Source: Cryptomeria japonica
Lineage: Eukaryota > Streptophyta > Pinopsida > Cupressales > Cupressaceae
Reading direction: 5' to 3'
Assembly (NCBI RefSeq): GCF_030272615.1
Contig: NC_081405.1
Span: forward strand, 308,736,014-308,800,013
DNA length: 64,000 nt
Part shown: positions 23,859 to 35,309 of the stretch, in pieces
How positions within the stretch are numbered: position 1 is the first letter of the stretch
Layout: every line of letters starts with the position of its first letter
Notes under the pieces: model-generated
Told to the model about the DNA's origin: nothing
What the model saw: the letters and a program-made list of their open reading frames with translations, nothing else
Databases searched by the model: none
Program-made: the position numbers and the translations under genes

Positions 23859-25136
23859 TTAGTTTGCCTGTTCTGATATTTCCACACTAGGTGCAGAAAC
23901 TGGTTCCTCTTCTGACATTGTTGGTTTCTTCTTCCATGTTTTCTTCATGTCTCCTTGAACTTTTTCAACGTCTATTTCTCCTTCCTGAGTGACCGGTATA
24001 TCATCAGATATACTTTTTTTGCTTCTGTAGAATCTTGCAATGTGACCCGGTTTGTTGTAGTGATAGCAAACAAGTCCAGGTGCTCTCCAAGGTCCATTGT
24101 ACATGTGTCCATTCTTCCTTCTGCATGTTGCAGCAGTGTGACCATGACTATGACAGTTCATACAACTTTCTCTCCATTCGGTTGCCGCTGGATAACCACC
24201 GCTTCTTGACTGATGATTGAAGACATTAAACTAGTTGTGGTTCTAGTTCATAAAAGATTCAAGACCAGTTCCTTGGGTCCTCTGAGGATATCTTCCAGTG
24301 TTATCCATTACAGACTTGCATTAAAATGCTTTATGCCCAAACTTGTTGCATGCATAACAATGACCATTGAACTTATTGGATCTAGGTACATTGTTGATAA
24401 AATAAGGAAAATTATTGTAGGCTTTGCTCCTACATACATTGGCAGTGTGTCCTTCTTTAAGACAGTTAAAGCAATCAGGTTTGAATTTTTGCTTACCTTT
24501 TCCTTTGAGTGCTGGTTGCTTCTTTGATGCTTTAGCATTTGTTCCTGAGGATTCTCCTTCCTCATGTCCAGAAAAACCAAGACCATTGGTATTCTTTTCC
24601 GGTCTAGATGACTCAAGCTTTTGCTCTAGCCTGACTGTACTTTTGCCAAACTTAGCTAGTATTTCCTTTGACTCAAAGAGTTCTTTGGAAATAGTAGTGT
24701 TTGTCTCCATAAGACTTGCATTTTCAGAGATGGCAATGTTCAGTTCTCCTTGCATGTCTTCTTTTTCCATTCTACTCTCATGAAGGCGAGCAGTTAGTGC
24801 ACTAATCTCATGTTTCAACTTGGAGAACTCATGATCTCTGTCTTTTACCAGATCTTCAGCTTTTCTCTGGTTCTCAAGCTCTTGACTAAACCGAATAGTC
24901 AGTCCTTCCAACTCCTTTCTCAAATTGGAGTTTGAATCATTTAGCTTATTCACTTCAGCAATCATAGCTTCCATGTTAGATTCATCTTTAGAACTACTTT
25001 TAGATAGTTCCATCAGCCTCTCTGCATGTTCTCTTCTTTTTGCTTGAGATGCCTTGTATTTGACCATAAAATCTTCATAGGCTTGCTCAGACTTAGTGAG
25101 CTATTGAGTAAGTTCCCTCAAGGTGTATTCCCCCAT
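23859..25136 (-). pseudogene. N1 ORF1: coiled coil plus four zinc knuckles, no capsid domain
   Basis: A nucleocapsid-like protein. The ATG at 25136 gives MGEYTLRELTQ (then a stop), 37 bases after the primer site, so there is no room for the usual copia capsid domain. Residues about 25-200 form a long coiled coil with charged heptads (EVNKLNDSNSNLRKELEGL, ALTARLHESRMEKEDMQG). A Gly/Ser-rich stretch with NGLGFSGHEEGESS follows. Four CCHC-type knuckles come next: CFNCLKEGHTANVC; CYACNKFGHKAF-stop-C; CMNCHSHGHTAATC; and a damaged CYHYNKPGHIARFY. All are in one frame to the stop at 23859. NGLGF recurs in N2 ORF1 at the same place. It probably binds element RNA and self-associates. Confidence 0.75.
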
Positions 25137-25172
25137 ATCTCTTTCCAAGTGGTTAAACTTATAGAAAGGTTG

Positions 25173-25186
25173 GCTCTGATACCAAT
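25173..25186 (-). promoter_or_regulatory. Primer binding site of N1
   Basis: On the minus strand the LTR ends ...ATTCATCA and is followed by ATTGGTATCAGAGCC, an intact initiator-methionine-tRNA primer site identical in its core to that of Copia A and family B. Confidence 0.85.
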
Positions 25187-26341
25187 TGATGAATACTAAG
25201 AGGGGGGGGTGAATTAGTATGCCAAAAATCTTTGCACTAAAACACTTACACAGTCTAAAGATAAACCAGTAAAGCAGTCAAACCGGCTACCACATATGCA
25301 AACCAAAATGTGAATAAGGCATTTTCCCAGAAAAGCAATACAACCATAACACAAGATATTTGACATGGAAACCCAACTGGGAAAAACCACGGTGAGATGG
25401 AACTCACAAGTCACTATCTGCAAAATACAAACCAGATGGGTTAAGGTCTTACAATGTTCTTCACTAGAACAGATCCTGTTAGGAATCTCAATCTCTATTA
25501 GGAGATAATTCTAATTAAAGACTACCTTGTTAGAGGATTTTAGATTCACATGTGTGAACCACCTTGTTAGAGGATTTTACAAAGGCTTTGAGGCCTACCC
25601 AATTAAGGGCTACAGACTTGTCAAAGATGTGAGTAATCAACAAGTGTTTGATCTATCTAATAGCACAAACTGCTTGGTTAGATCCAGTATTGCTCACAGC
25701 TAATGCATTCCAGCATTACTTTAGTCTCCTTTATCTCTCTCTTAGTTACAACTCGATCTTCTCTGATAAGATCGCTCTCCACTTCCACCTTAAACCCTAG
25801 CTCAACATTAACCCTTTTCGCAACTTCTTCAACAACTTACAAAACCCTAGACATGATGTCCTTTTAAAGGAATCTAATTTCATGTCAGTCCAATAGGATT
25901 ACATTACAATTTCCTAGGTTCAGTGAATCTAGACATATTCAGTAACATGACACAAGAATCACCATCAATATGTCGGCACCGTCAAACAATCGGTGGATTG
26001 GTAACTCATCACAAAATGTCGGTTGGTAACTCATCACAGAGTATTACCGGTTCATACAAAATACTGGTTGCCGGTTTGACAAAAATGAAGACTGGTAAGA
26101 ATGTGTTGTGCTACTTTGCTTCCTCATACCACTTGTGATCTACGAACCGCTTGGGGTCGACATGCCACTTCAGACTGGGAAACACATTCTGCAAAATCAC
26201 CACTAGTCTAGAGACTAGTATACAACATACCGGTTGGAACAAAATACCGGTTGAGCATAAGCTCGTACATATAAAGGGGATCTTAATACAAGTGTGTGTC
26301 CATCAATGACAATCACAGCATAAACCACAAAAATGACAACA
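25187..26341 (-). repeat. 5' LTR of N1
   Basis: 1,155 bases, TGTTGTCATTTTTG (26341) to ATTCATCA (25187) in element orientation. It has the same boxes as the 3' LTR: TTGTCATTGATG near the start, paired CCTCTAACAAGG repeats at about 25525-25577, ACCGTGGTTTTTCCC near 25383-25397 and a CACCCCCCCCTCTTAGTA box at the end. Confidence 0.85.
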
Positions 26342-27226
26342 AATAGAACCAGTCATTAGTCCAAAAGAAGACGAATGGAGTAGAAGACATAAATTCATAG
26401 AGCCATCAAGGTTATGTCAACATGTATGTTAGATACAAATGATAAATGAACCAAATCACGAAGGAACTTGTAACATCAAAGATGTAGGTATTGACACTAT
26501 ACATACTTTTACTCGATTGCATGAAGAAGAGTCACAAACTTCCTCTTATGACTCTGATGACTCTGACAATAATCCTATTGATGACAATACCTATTCAACA
26601 TCAAACTTTGACTCCTCTATCATGAATGTCGGGAATCTGTCTACTGATATTGTTACTGTCAAACCATGATATGTAGTCCAGTCTGGTATAGAAAATGGTG
26701 TTACGAGTAGGTCTATTGGATTTTGTCAAGTAAATATTAATGTGGACTTCAATGATCATGTTGTAACTCTTCCTAGTCTCGAGACATTTACACAAGGTAG
26801 TATTCTAGAATGCGACATGTCGGTCCGAAGTTATGATGATAATATCGTGAACTCCCTTGAACTTGCTCAAACTTTATCCTTGGTACATCCTGAACTAATT
26901 GACTGTAGTCTCCAAAACCAACCTAGAATAAACCTATCTTTGCCAATGACTACACGTTAGCCTACTACCTTAATGTAGTTGAACAAATGGACTCTTCCAC
27001 CAACACAGTGAGAACATGACGGAAACAGATATCAAGTATCTTAGTCGCAAAAAAAAGAAAAAAAAAGAAAAATTAAAGATCTGATGGTGAAAACCACATT
27101 GTGGCAGTGTCAGAATAAAAAATAGAAAAAATAAAGGACGTACCTAAGGGTGAAAACCTCTCTGAGGCACCTGAAGGTGAGATACTTGATAAACTGCCAA
27201 GTCACTTCCAAGAAAGGCCTTCTGTA
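26342..27226 (+). pseudogene. Tat-like Gypsy linker after the N1 insertion
   Basis: Coding character resumes right after N1: the frame reads IEPVISPKEDEWSRRHKFIEPS, a stop, then MINEPNHEG..., an Asp/Ser-rich run (SYDSDDSDNNPIDDN) at about 26540-26590, and a second open stretch at 26742-26960. A purine-rich stretch of A runs lies near 27048-27080. This is the variable region that in Gypsy polyproteins precedes reverse transcriptase. No domain is recognised within it. Confidence 0.6.
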
Positions 27227-28740
27227 TTGATTGAAACAACTCAGCCAGTAAATATTGGGAGGCAAGAGACACCACATATCATCCACTTAGCTCAATCACT
27301 ATCAGCAAAAGATTTAAGAGATTTCAGCAATCTCTTTTTAGAAAATAATATCAAATTTGCATGGACATACTCTAATATGCCAGTCCTAGATCCTGATCTT
27401 ATCATGCACCATCTTTCTATTACACAAGGAGTTAAACCGGTCAAGCAAAAACTTCGTAAGATGCATTGTCATGTAGCATTGCTAGTTAAGGTTGAGCTAG
27501 AAAAATTGCTAAAAGTTGGATTTATCAGAGCTATAGACTATGCAAAATGGATTTCAAACATAGTACCTACATCAAAGGCAGACAAATCTATTAGGGTTTG
27601 CATAGATTTCAAGGATCTCAACAAAGCATGTCCGAAAGACAATTTTCTATTGCCTAACATTGATATGATAGTGGATATGACTGCTGGATATGAGATGTAC
27701 TCATTAATAGATGGATTCTCCAGTTATAATTAGATCAAAATAGCTCCTGGAGATCAAGAAAAGACAACTTTCACCTTTGCATGGGGAACCTTTTGCTAGA
27801 ATGTCTATCATTTGGGCTAAAGAATGCAGGAGCAACTTACCAAAAAGTAGTAACTACCATCTTTCATGATATGATGCATAAACACATCAAAGATTATGTT
27901 GATGACACTTGAGTAAAAACCATGAAGAGATCCACACATATTCAAGAGCTAGGCCTCATACTAGATAGAATGGAAAAATTTAAGCTCAGGCTAAATCCTA
28001 AAAAGTGTGCATTCAGAGTGACATCAAGGAAATTACTTGGTTAAAATATTTCAAAGAAAGGATTTGAGGTTGATCCTCAGAAGGTCCAAGCTATAATGGA
28101 AATGTCACCTCCAAATAATATTAGTCAAATTATAAGTTTACAAGGATGTCTCCAGTCAATCAAACGCTTTATTTCTCAGCTAGCATATAAAGCTCAACCC
28201 TTCACAAAAGTATTAAGGAAAGGAGTAACATACAACTGGGATTAAGAATGTCAACAACACCTTCAGCAAATCAAAGAATACCTATCTAATGCACCAATAC
28301 TGAACCACCAATTCAAGCAAAACCATTTATTCTATGCATATCATCTATTGATTCATCATTAGAGGCACTTCTGGCAAAATAGGATGAAAATAAAACAAAA
28401 AGAGCTATATATTATATCAGCAGAACATTGGTGTCTTATGAAATGAACTATACTATAAGAGAAAAATAATGTTTGGCATTAGTCTTTTCATCACAAAAAT
28501 TGAGACACTACATGTTAGCACATTCCATCAAGCTAGTGGCTAAGATTAATCCACTCAAATATCTTCTCAACAAAGCAACACTTACCGAAAGATTGGCTAA
28601 GTGGGTCATGGTTCTTACAGAGTTTGATATTGAATATGTAGAACACAAAGCCATCAAAGGATAGGTAATTGAAGATCAACTTGTTGATGCTCCACTTGAA
28701 GACACTCAACCTTTTCATTTATAATTTCTAGATAAATCTA
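27227..28740 (+). pseudogene. Tat-like Gypsy reverse transcriptase and RNase H, broken
   Basis: Copies element RNA into DNA. Order: FAWTYSNMPVLDPDLIMHHL and VKPVKQKLR (27355-27450), EVEKLL-type KVELEKLLKVGFIRAI, WISNIVPTSKAD and RVCIDFKDLNKACPKDNFLLPNID (27590-27665), then FSSYN-stop-IKIAPGDQEKT. The catalytic DYVDDT lies at ~27893-27910, followed by a stop. RNase H: IYYISRTLVSYEMNYT (~28410) and KLRHYMLAHSIKL (28494). Many stops (for example TAG near 27731 and TGA near 27909) and at least one frame change break it. The YVDD motif survives in the local frame. Confidence 0.8.
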
Positions 28741-29225
28741 TCATGCACCCTACTCAACAATCATGGAAGATGTTCTTTGATGGGTCTTTCACTCAACATG
28801 GTTCTGGTGCTGAAATAATTTTTATTACTCCTCAAAAATATTCAATCCCAAAGGCTTACAATATTTTCTTCCCTTGCACAAACAAAATTGCAGAGTATGA
28901 AGCTTTGGTAAACGGAATCAATCTGGATATTGAATGGAAGGTTTTGGAATTACACATCTATGGAGATTCTCAGCTAATTATCAACCAAATCAATGATACA
29001 TATTAGACTCAAGATGAGAAACTGATGCCTTATAAGAGAATGGTGGATGATCTCAAGAAATATTTTACTTTTGTATCATTCCAATAGATTCCCAGATCCG
29101 CAAACAAAGTAGAAGATGTTGTGGCCACCTTGACATCTATACCAGAGTTACAAGAATCTAATTTTCACTTTGAATTCCTAGTGGAAGAGTTACAGTACTA
29201 CCCACTCCAACATAGGAATAGACAG
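28741..29225 (+). pseudogene. Second (Tat-type) RNase H, then truncation
   Basis: From 28743 the frame reads SWKMFFDGSFTQHGSGAEII, then TNKIAEYEALVNGINL and LHIYGDSQLIINQINDTY (to 29006). These are the Asp, Glu and Asp sites of a second RNase H of the kind carried by plant Tat elements. The usual tail follows after a stop (MVDDLKKYFTFVSFQQIPRS, ANKVEDVVATL) to about 29160. Coding sense is lost near 29225, before any integrase zinc finger. The neighbour beyond is an opposite-strand Gypsy fragment. Confidence 0.75.
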
Positions 29226-30690
29226 AGTAGAGGTCAATGTAGGAAGAGGAAATGAATAGTTAGGATGCATAGAGTTAGGAGCTAACTCCCCCATCTTGCA
29301 CTAATAGTATACTTGATACATCAAGTCACCATGACGAAGCATGACCCAAACCATAGCAGGCCAAATATGATCTAGTGGAAAATCTCCATGGGATACCAAG
29401 GGTCAATATCTAGTATCCTGGATGACATGCACCAAAAACTCATGAGTAAAATTTAAGCACTTATGAATAATTCAAGGGAACACATCCATAGAAATAAACA
29501 AGGGAATACCTAGTTTAACCAGAAAAGGGTTTGATTTAGGGATGATAACAAATGTAGATGACATAGACTTGGCTCCCACCAAGACTGTCAAGGTGATACT
29601 GCCCAAAGGAGAAAGAGATGGCCCATTATGCCTTCTTAAAGTAGAATTTCACTCATCATGTCTCGACCTATGCCATCCATTTAAAAATAAAGTCTCCTTC
29701 ATGATAACATCGACTTTGTATGAAGGGTCAACCATAACACCCATAACAATTTGACTATTGAGCTTTGTAGGGATGTACAAAGGAGTAGATCTCCATAGTA
29801 TGGGGCATCTAGAAGGGTGAATGATATGTTAGAGACTATCATCTTCTAGATACAAGGCGAGATCAAAGTGATAGTAACCATGCTAAAATATCGGCCATCA
29901 TCTAGTACTGAATTTGAAGCAAAGATAAAATTGGACAAATATCGTGGGAAAGGATCTATGTAGATTTGTACCTCACTATTTGTTTTGTCAATATAGTTGT
30001 TAGATTTATGCTTTCTATCACTGACCTTTATATCTCCATTGTTGATGAGGTCTTGACTAGGTGTCTAAGATGATAGCAACACTCAGTGTCGTTACCAAAC
30101 ACATGGTGATATTGACAAAATTTTGAACCATCATACCAATGAGGGTATGGTCTATTGTTAGGTAATGGTCTAATCATTGAAAGGGTTATGGGGTTGTCTT
30201 TTAACAATATTTGTATTATTCTCAAATAAGATTTGTTCAACTGGGTGAAGACCCTATTGTTTTATGATTCCTGTGTGTCAGTTATCAGAGGAGTAGCTAC
30301 GACATCAGTCATAACTTTGTTCTTTCTTGACCCTTCCATGGAAATGCCTGCAAAAGTACGAGTGCGAGGGTTCAAAGAATATTCTCTAAACCTAGTCATC
30401 ATATGCTGGTAATCAGTGAATGTGGAACATGGATTAGCAAAGTTTTGATAATGATTAAGAGATAACTTCTCCCTCAATGGTGATTGTAGATTTCTAATGA
30501 ACATCCTTTGCAAGTCTCTATCTAGTAGGGCAAAGGAGATCCTAGTAGAAATATATTGATACTGAGAAATAAAATATGTAACTCTCTCATTTGGCTTCTG
30601 CTTACAATGAAAAAGGTTAGTAATGGTGAGCTTGCTACCAATGTTAGCCTAAAACCATTTGAGGAATAAATCCATAAGCTTTTTCTAGTG
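29226..30690 (-). pseudogene. Gypsy gag-protease fragment, opposite strand
   Basis: On the minus strand a Gag C-terminal part (30513-30262, MQRMFIRNLQSPLREKLSLN) and, in another frame, KFCQYHHVFGNDTECCYHL (~30130), the metal-binding motif at the end of many Gypsy Gags. Further on (29580-29400), AKSMSSTFVIIPKSNPFLV, then IHKCLNFTHEFLVHVIQDT, looks like the protease-linker region seen elsewhere in Gypsy elements. Stops and frame changes are frequent. No LTR, reverse transcriptase or integrase is attached. It is probably a scrap of a different Gypsy element joined to the broken Tat-like copy. Confidence 0.55.
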
Positions 30691-31179
30691 GTGCAGGTGG
30701 TTTTTCATTTTGATGGACAATTATTTATAAAATTCATTTTTGCACATCTGTAGCTGAGTAATCCCCATTTTTTATAATTCTAGAGGCTACTTTCAGGCTA
30801 ATATGAACTCTTAAAGTACATATTTTTTTGTCCACTTAAATTTTATGTTACCATTTTATAGTGATTATGTTTAGAAATTGTACTTTTAGCATTTGGTCAT
30901 TTTTTGGCCTATCTTTCCATATGTAATGCTTAGATAAAATTCAAGTCTTTTGCATCAATAATTTAAGTCTTTTATAGCCTACTTTAGGAAGTTGTAAACA
31001 TTGAAATCAAAAGTCCACTTTCACTTGGTTTTCAAGTGTCATCTTGTACACACACCAAGTATAAAGAGTCATATCATTGTTTTTCTGGGGAGGGGGAGAG
31101 GGATCTTTGATTGAGTGAATTGGGGGGTGTGTTGTGTGATTTTCCTCTCTTTATCTCTTGTTCTCTTTAATTTTCAATT
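30691..31179. other. AT-rich spacer before a Copia gag fragment
   Basis: About 490 bases, T-rich, without a recognised gene. A G-rich stretch (GGGGAGGGGGAGAGGG) lies near 31087-31102 and a pyrimidine-rich stretch just before the gag ATG at 31180. It may include leader or LTR remains, but I find no second copy and no primer site. Confidence 0.35.
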
Positions 31180-31560
31180 ATGGTTTTTCCTAAATTTCAC
31201 CTTCTAACACCACATATCTATGCATCATGGAAAATTAAAGCATGGAGTAAAATAATGGAAAAGGGACTAACTCATTACATTGATGGAACTGTTGAATCAC
31301 CACCAAATCTTAAAGATAATCCAAATGTTCAAATGGAATAGCTGACTAAGGATACTATGGCTCTTGTGACATCTTATAAGTATGTATCAAATGATGTTAT
31401 CTTTCACATTTATACGTGTAAGACAATCAAAGATGCTTGGGAAAAGTTTTGTAATTTGTATCATCAAATTGATGAGATTAGGGGCTATAAGCTTGGCAAT
31501 GAACACACAATGTAGGATCCCATGGATTTTGATACACTCTAAGACTATGTAACTAATGGG
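31180..31560 (+). pseudogene. Copia gag fragment, 5' half, split by LINE-like insertion
   Basis: ATG at 31180 followed by FPKFHLLTPHIYASWKIKAW, MEKGLTHYIDGTVESPPNL, a stop, then ALVTSYKYVSNDVIFHIYTC, KTIKDAWEKFCNLY. This is the WK...L...I.G...KDAWEKL pattern of UBN2-type copia Gag. The frame decays after about 31540. The rest of the capsid-like region appears 3.7 kb downstream at 35310-35699. Confidence 0.65.
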
Positions 31561-33240
31561 TACTTAATCGGTCAAAGAAGCATCCACCATGAAGAGCCTC
31601 CTCAATACTTATAGTTCAACCTCAGGTCAAATGATTAATTGGGAGAAAAGTTTGGTTTTCTTCTTCAACACCCAAGAGGATAGACAAATTAGGATGGCCC
31701 AGATCCTTGGGTGCCAATTGGAAATCCCCCTTCTATTGACCCGGGTCTTCCTTTGGCCACGAAACCTTCAGAGTTGTTCTCGAATAGTCTTGTTGACAGA
31801 TTCAGTAGGAAGCTGACTAGTTGGAAAGGTCCCCTTCTTAGTCAAGCTGGAAAAATCTAGCTTTTAAAATCTTCTCTCCAGAGCCTTCCTATTTAGTTTT
31901 TAGTCCTCTTCAAAATTCCTGGAAAATTTGCAAATGCTATTGAGAAAATTTAAAAATCCTTCCTTTGGTCTGGGGTCAAGGAGAAGAAGAGAGTTGCTGA
32001 TTACTGGAGAGATCAAAGGTGGGTGGACCTCAACTCTATTGAACCCAACCTAAAGCAGGTAAACTTAATGATCAACCATGCAATTTTAAAAACCAAAAGT
32101 GAAGACCACATGGTGTGGAGTGGTACCTCTTTAGGGATTTATTTTGTGTCGTCTGTTGTCCTTATGTTGGCTCAGACTCAAGACCCTAGCCCTTGTTGGG
32201 CTAAAGCCTGTTATCCAGGTTTGACTCCTAAAATTAATATCTTTTTATGGATTCTTTTGCAAAATAAGATACTTACCACTGACAACTTGGGAAAGAGGGG
32301 TTTCTGCATCCCCAACAGATGTTATCTTTGTCTCAATGATGAGGAATCTGTGAACCACATTTTTATACATTGTCCTTATGTTCAACCTATCTGGGCTATT
32401 TTTTTTCAACATTGGGGTTTGAATTGGGTTTTTCCAGAGGAGATTCAAGACTGTTTCAGGAGTTGGCATTGTATTACTAATAATCCAACCATAAGAAAAT
32501 TATGGAAGTTTTCCTTTCCACATATCCTCTAGAGTATATGGAAAGAGAGGAATAACATAATCTTTGGGAATGATATTAACCCCTCTGAGGTGGTGTGGGC
32601 CAAGATAAAATATAATTGTCTTGAGAATGTGATGGCTAGGGGAGAGCATTACTGCAATAGTAAAGAGGACTTTGATGTTCTCAAGAGATGGAACATACCA
32701 ACCTACATAGACACCAACATCAGCCAAATCAAAAGAAGTATTTGCAGTTGGTCTTTTCTCCCTAATACTTGGTTTAAGGATAACTTTGATTGGGCTGCTA
32801 AAGGTAACCCATAGCTAGCTCGTTGTGGTGGAGTTATCCAGAATGGTGCTGGATTTTGTATTGGGGCGGTGGCCTTTCCCTTGGGGATTCATACTATCAT
32901 CTGGCTGAAGCTATGTGTGCCCTCCAAACTATCAAATTAGCATATAATCTGGGTGCCAAAGTTTTATGGTTGGAGGGAGATTCTAAAAACATTATCAATT
33001 GCCTCCTTGGTAAACACCAACCTTCATTGACAATTAAAAATATCATTGATTCTTCCAAGGACTTGCTTGAGGGATTAGATAAGTGGTAAATTTCTCATGA
33101 CTACAAAGAGGACAACATGTGTGCTGACTGGGCCGCCAATGAGGCAGTACAGAGCGAGAAAATCAAGATTTGGAATAGTGAGGAGGAGCTCCCTCATGTG
33201 GCACATGACATCTTAATTTATGAAAGATATCATGGTAAGT
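31561..33240 (+). pseudogene. LINE ORF2 3' end: reverse transcriptase tail, zinc-finger, RNase H
   Basis: A non-LTR retrotransposon fragment. Order: TYSSTSGQMINWEKSLVFFF (~31600), then NSLVDRFSRKLTSWKGPLLS and QAGKI, SLQSLPI, KSFLWSGV (31780-31975), the classic end of plant LINE reverse transcriptase. The zf-RVT region is at 32023-32532: WSGTSLGIYFVSSV, PKINIFLWILLQNKILTTDN, CYLCLNDEESVNHIFIHCPY. An RNase H region is at 32815-33240: ARCGGVIQNGAGFCIGAV, HLAEAMCALQTIKLAY, WLEGDSKNIINCLLG, NMCADWAANEAVQ. Sequence between KEKKRV and ADYWRDQ is missing. Stops and frame changes are present. The 5' part of ORF2 is absent. Confidence 0.75.
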
Positions 33241-33660
33241 AAGGTCGAATTTGAAATCATTTCCCAAGATGATAGGGGAGGTCATGACAACAGGAGTTGG
33301 TTTTGTATGCAGCTAAGAAGGAGGTACATTAATAATTACTAGATCACCTCACATGCTTTATGGGTGCTTTTTCCCTTATTGAGTGGAATAATTTGAAATT
33401 TTCATTGTATTCTAGTGGCTTCTCCCCTGTTAATTAGAAAGTCCATAGCGAAGAGAGGTATTTACAGGAATTCATAGTTGACACATATCGATCACAAAAT
33501 CAGAAGTAATCACAAGAGAACAAAGGCAACCACTATTGGTAAATGTAGGGACCGTCCTTAGGTCTAGGCTATGCTGCAAGAAGCCAAGATGACTAATTTT
33601 ATGGAGAGAATGCAAGAGAAATACTAGAAATTACAATAATTTTCAAAAAGGGTTGGAATA
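33241..33660. other. Spacer after the LINE RNase H, nothing recognised
   Basis: About 420 bases without a supported gene. It may hold the LINE 3' untranslated part, but no poly-A tail or target duplication could be placed. Confidence 0.35.
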
Positions 33661-35309
33661 AAGGCACATTGACCATTGGTAGCAGGAAGGTCAAGGTTAA
33701 TGAAACCATGATCACTGATGGTACATGTCTTTTGATGGATGACATCAAGTTCTATAGGGATAGGAAGCTTTCAGATGCTGCAGTGAAGAAATTTCCTAAG
33801 GATGAGGAGGAGAAAGCTAGATTGGTGAAGGGAAGCCATACCTACTACTCATCGAAGGTAAGTAAGTTAATTTTGCGATGGGTTTTTCTTGCTATTATGG
33901 AATTATCACTTTAAATGTGAGATTTACTAGGGTTTACAACTATCATTTTGTTATTCTTAACCATTTTTGGTATAAAGAGAAAATTTCCATTCCATATTAT
34001 TTGTTTTGTGCTCTAAATGCTAGAATAAAGGATGTTATTTCCAACCCCAAAACCAATCCTTCTATGCATGAGGCTCTGATGGTGATTTTTTATAATCACA
34101 TCAAGAATACCACCATCCATCTAAACATTGTAGAGGTTTCTGAGTCAGAAGAGGAATTTGACAACTTAGATGATGATGATGGTGAAGGATATGACATAGA
34201 AGCTGAGGCAGAGGACGACCCCCAAATCATTGGGTCAAGAAAGAGAAGAAGAAAAACAAGGCAAAAGCTATAGATCAAAGGGTTGGTCAAAAGGAAGCAT
34301 AAGGGGGAGGATGAAGAAAGCCACTATGAGGAGGAAGATGTGACCGATGACAACACAAAGATTGACATCAAGGAGGTCCAAATCCTCTCGAGCTAGAAGC
34401 AGAATCGGTCACCTTTCACAATAGGTTCTAAGGATAAGGGTTTGGCTAGGGAGGACATTGCCATGAAAAAAGATCAGAGTTCTGATGTCAGGGAGGTGGG
34501 TCTTGAGGTGAATTTGGATCTTGTGGGAGACAAGGCCTAGGAAAGCTCTCATCTAGATATTAACCTTTGCATGAAAAATGGCACAAAAATCTTCAACAAA
34601 GTTTTCCTTTAGGTTCAAAAGGAAACTACAGGCATAAAAGCCAAGCAAGCCCAAGAAGCCAGCAAAATTGAGACTTTAGAAGCTATTGGGAGTGGTAAAT
34701 TTAGCTCCCTCCCTGATTGTTTAAGTGAACTTACAAAAGAAATCATTAATGCTGAGGAGATTATTATTTCTCAATGTAATAGATTCCAAATCCTAGAGAA
34801 TAGAGTTGGGGATACTGAAAAAAGGCTGGAAGGGGTTGAGAATATGCTAAGAAGATTAGGGAGGAAAGTCATAAGATCTTAAAGGAAGTCTCTGCTAGTA
34901 TGAAGGTTCTTATCAACAAGATTGATAATGACCATGGGGATAAGGCCTCTGCTGACATCAATAAAGTAAAGGAAGACACCCATGAAGATATGGAGACCGG
35001 TCATGGAAGAAGAACCCATGCAAGCACAAGAAAAAAGCAAATCCAAAGCAGGGAAATTGATGATATCAAGCGGACGGTTGATAATATGGAGCAACTCGAG
35101 CTAGAAGCTGTCGAGATGCTCCAAAACTTTACCTAGCCTGGGCTCTTTCTCTATCAGCCTTGTTTTTTTTTCGTCTCTCGGTTGTTGGCCTTTTTTTGCT
35201 GGTCTGTTGTCCTTTTCTTGTTTGTTGTCTTTTTCTTTCTGTAGTGCTTTAATGGATATCTTATAATCTTTTGTTTTTAATGGGTTTCAGGGGCCCATCA
35301 AAACTTGTT
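33661..35309 (+). pseudogene. Decayed nucleic-acid-binding-like ORF, possibly LINE ORF1
   Basis: I do not recognise a family with certainty. The plus strand reads LTIGSRKVKVNETMITDGTC at 33669 and, after a frame change, NHFWYKEKISIPYYLFCALN and KDVISNPKTNPSMHEALMV (33950-34080). An acidic stretch (EEEFDNLDDDDGEGYD) is followed by a basic one (GSRKRRRKTRQK, ~34230-34262). A coiled-coil part is at about 34690-34870 (QCNRFQILENRVGDTEKRLEG). After more stops, a hydrophobic pyrimidine-rich tail lies near 35160-35290. The position beside LINE sequence and the acidic-basic-coil layout would suit a LINE ORF1, but the order (ORF2 end first) means separate fragments. Confidence 0.4.

Larger units (their letters stand above)
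18657..26341 (-). mobile_element. N1: non-autonomous LTR element with ORF1 and ORF2 but no pol
   Basis: A 7.7-kb element in minus orientation: 5' LTR 25187-26341, primer site, ORF1 (coiled coil plus zinc knuckles, 25136-23859), ORF2 (unknown protein of about 1,090 residues, 23416-20125), purine tracts, 3' LTR 18657-19814. The internal region of 5.4 kb is fully accounted for by these two genes, and no protease, integrase, reverse transcriptase or RNase H motif is seen. It is inserted in the linker of the Tat-like element. The flanking pentamers (AGGCA before, AATAG after) do not match. The plan is the same as N2 (36757-43511). Confidence 0.85.
11714..29225 (+). mobile_element. Tat-like Ty3/gypsy element, interrupted by N1 and 3'-truncated
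   Basis: Order: LTR, long leader, gag, protease, linker, [N1 insertion 18657-26341], linker, reverse transcriptase, RNase H, second RNase H, then an abrupt end. The second RNase H after the first is characteristic of the plant Tat group of Ty3/gypsy elements. Without N1 about 9.8 kb remains. No integrase, polypurine tract or 3' LTR follows; sequence after about 29225 belongs to an opposite-strand Gypsy fragment. Coding parts carry many stops and several frame changes, so the copy is dead. Confidence 0.85.

Noticed and set aside
18646-26347. CAAAT on both sides of N1 as a target duplication
   Set aside because: Using it would move the LTR ends away from TG...CA and away from the partner LTR ends. 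Probably chance in A-rich sequence.
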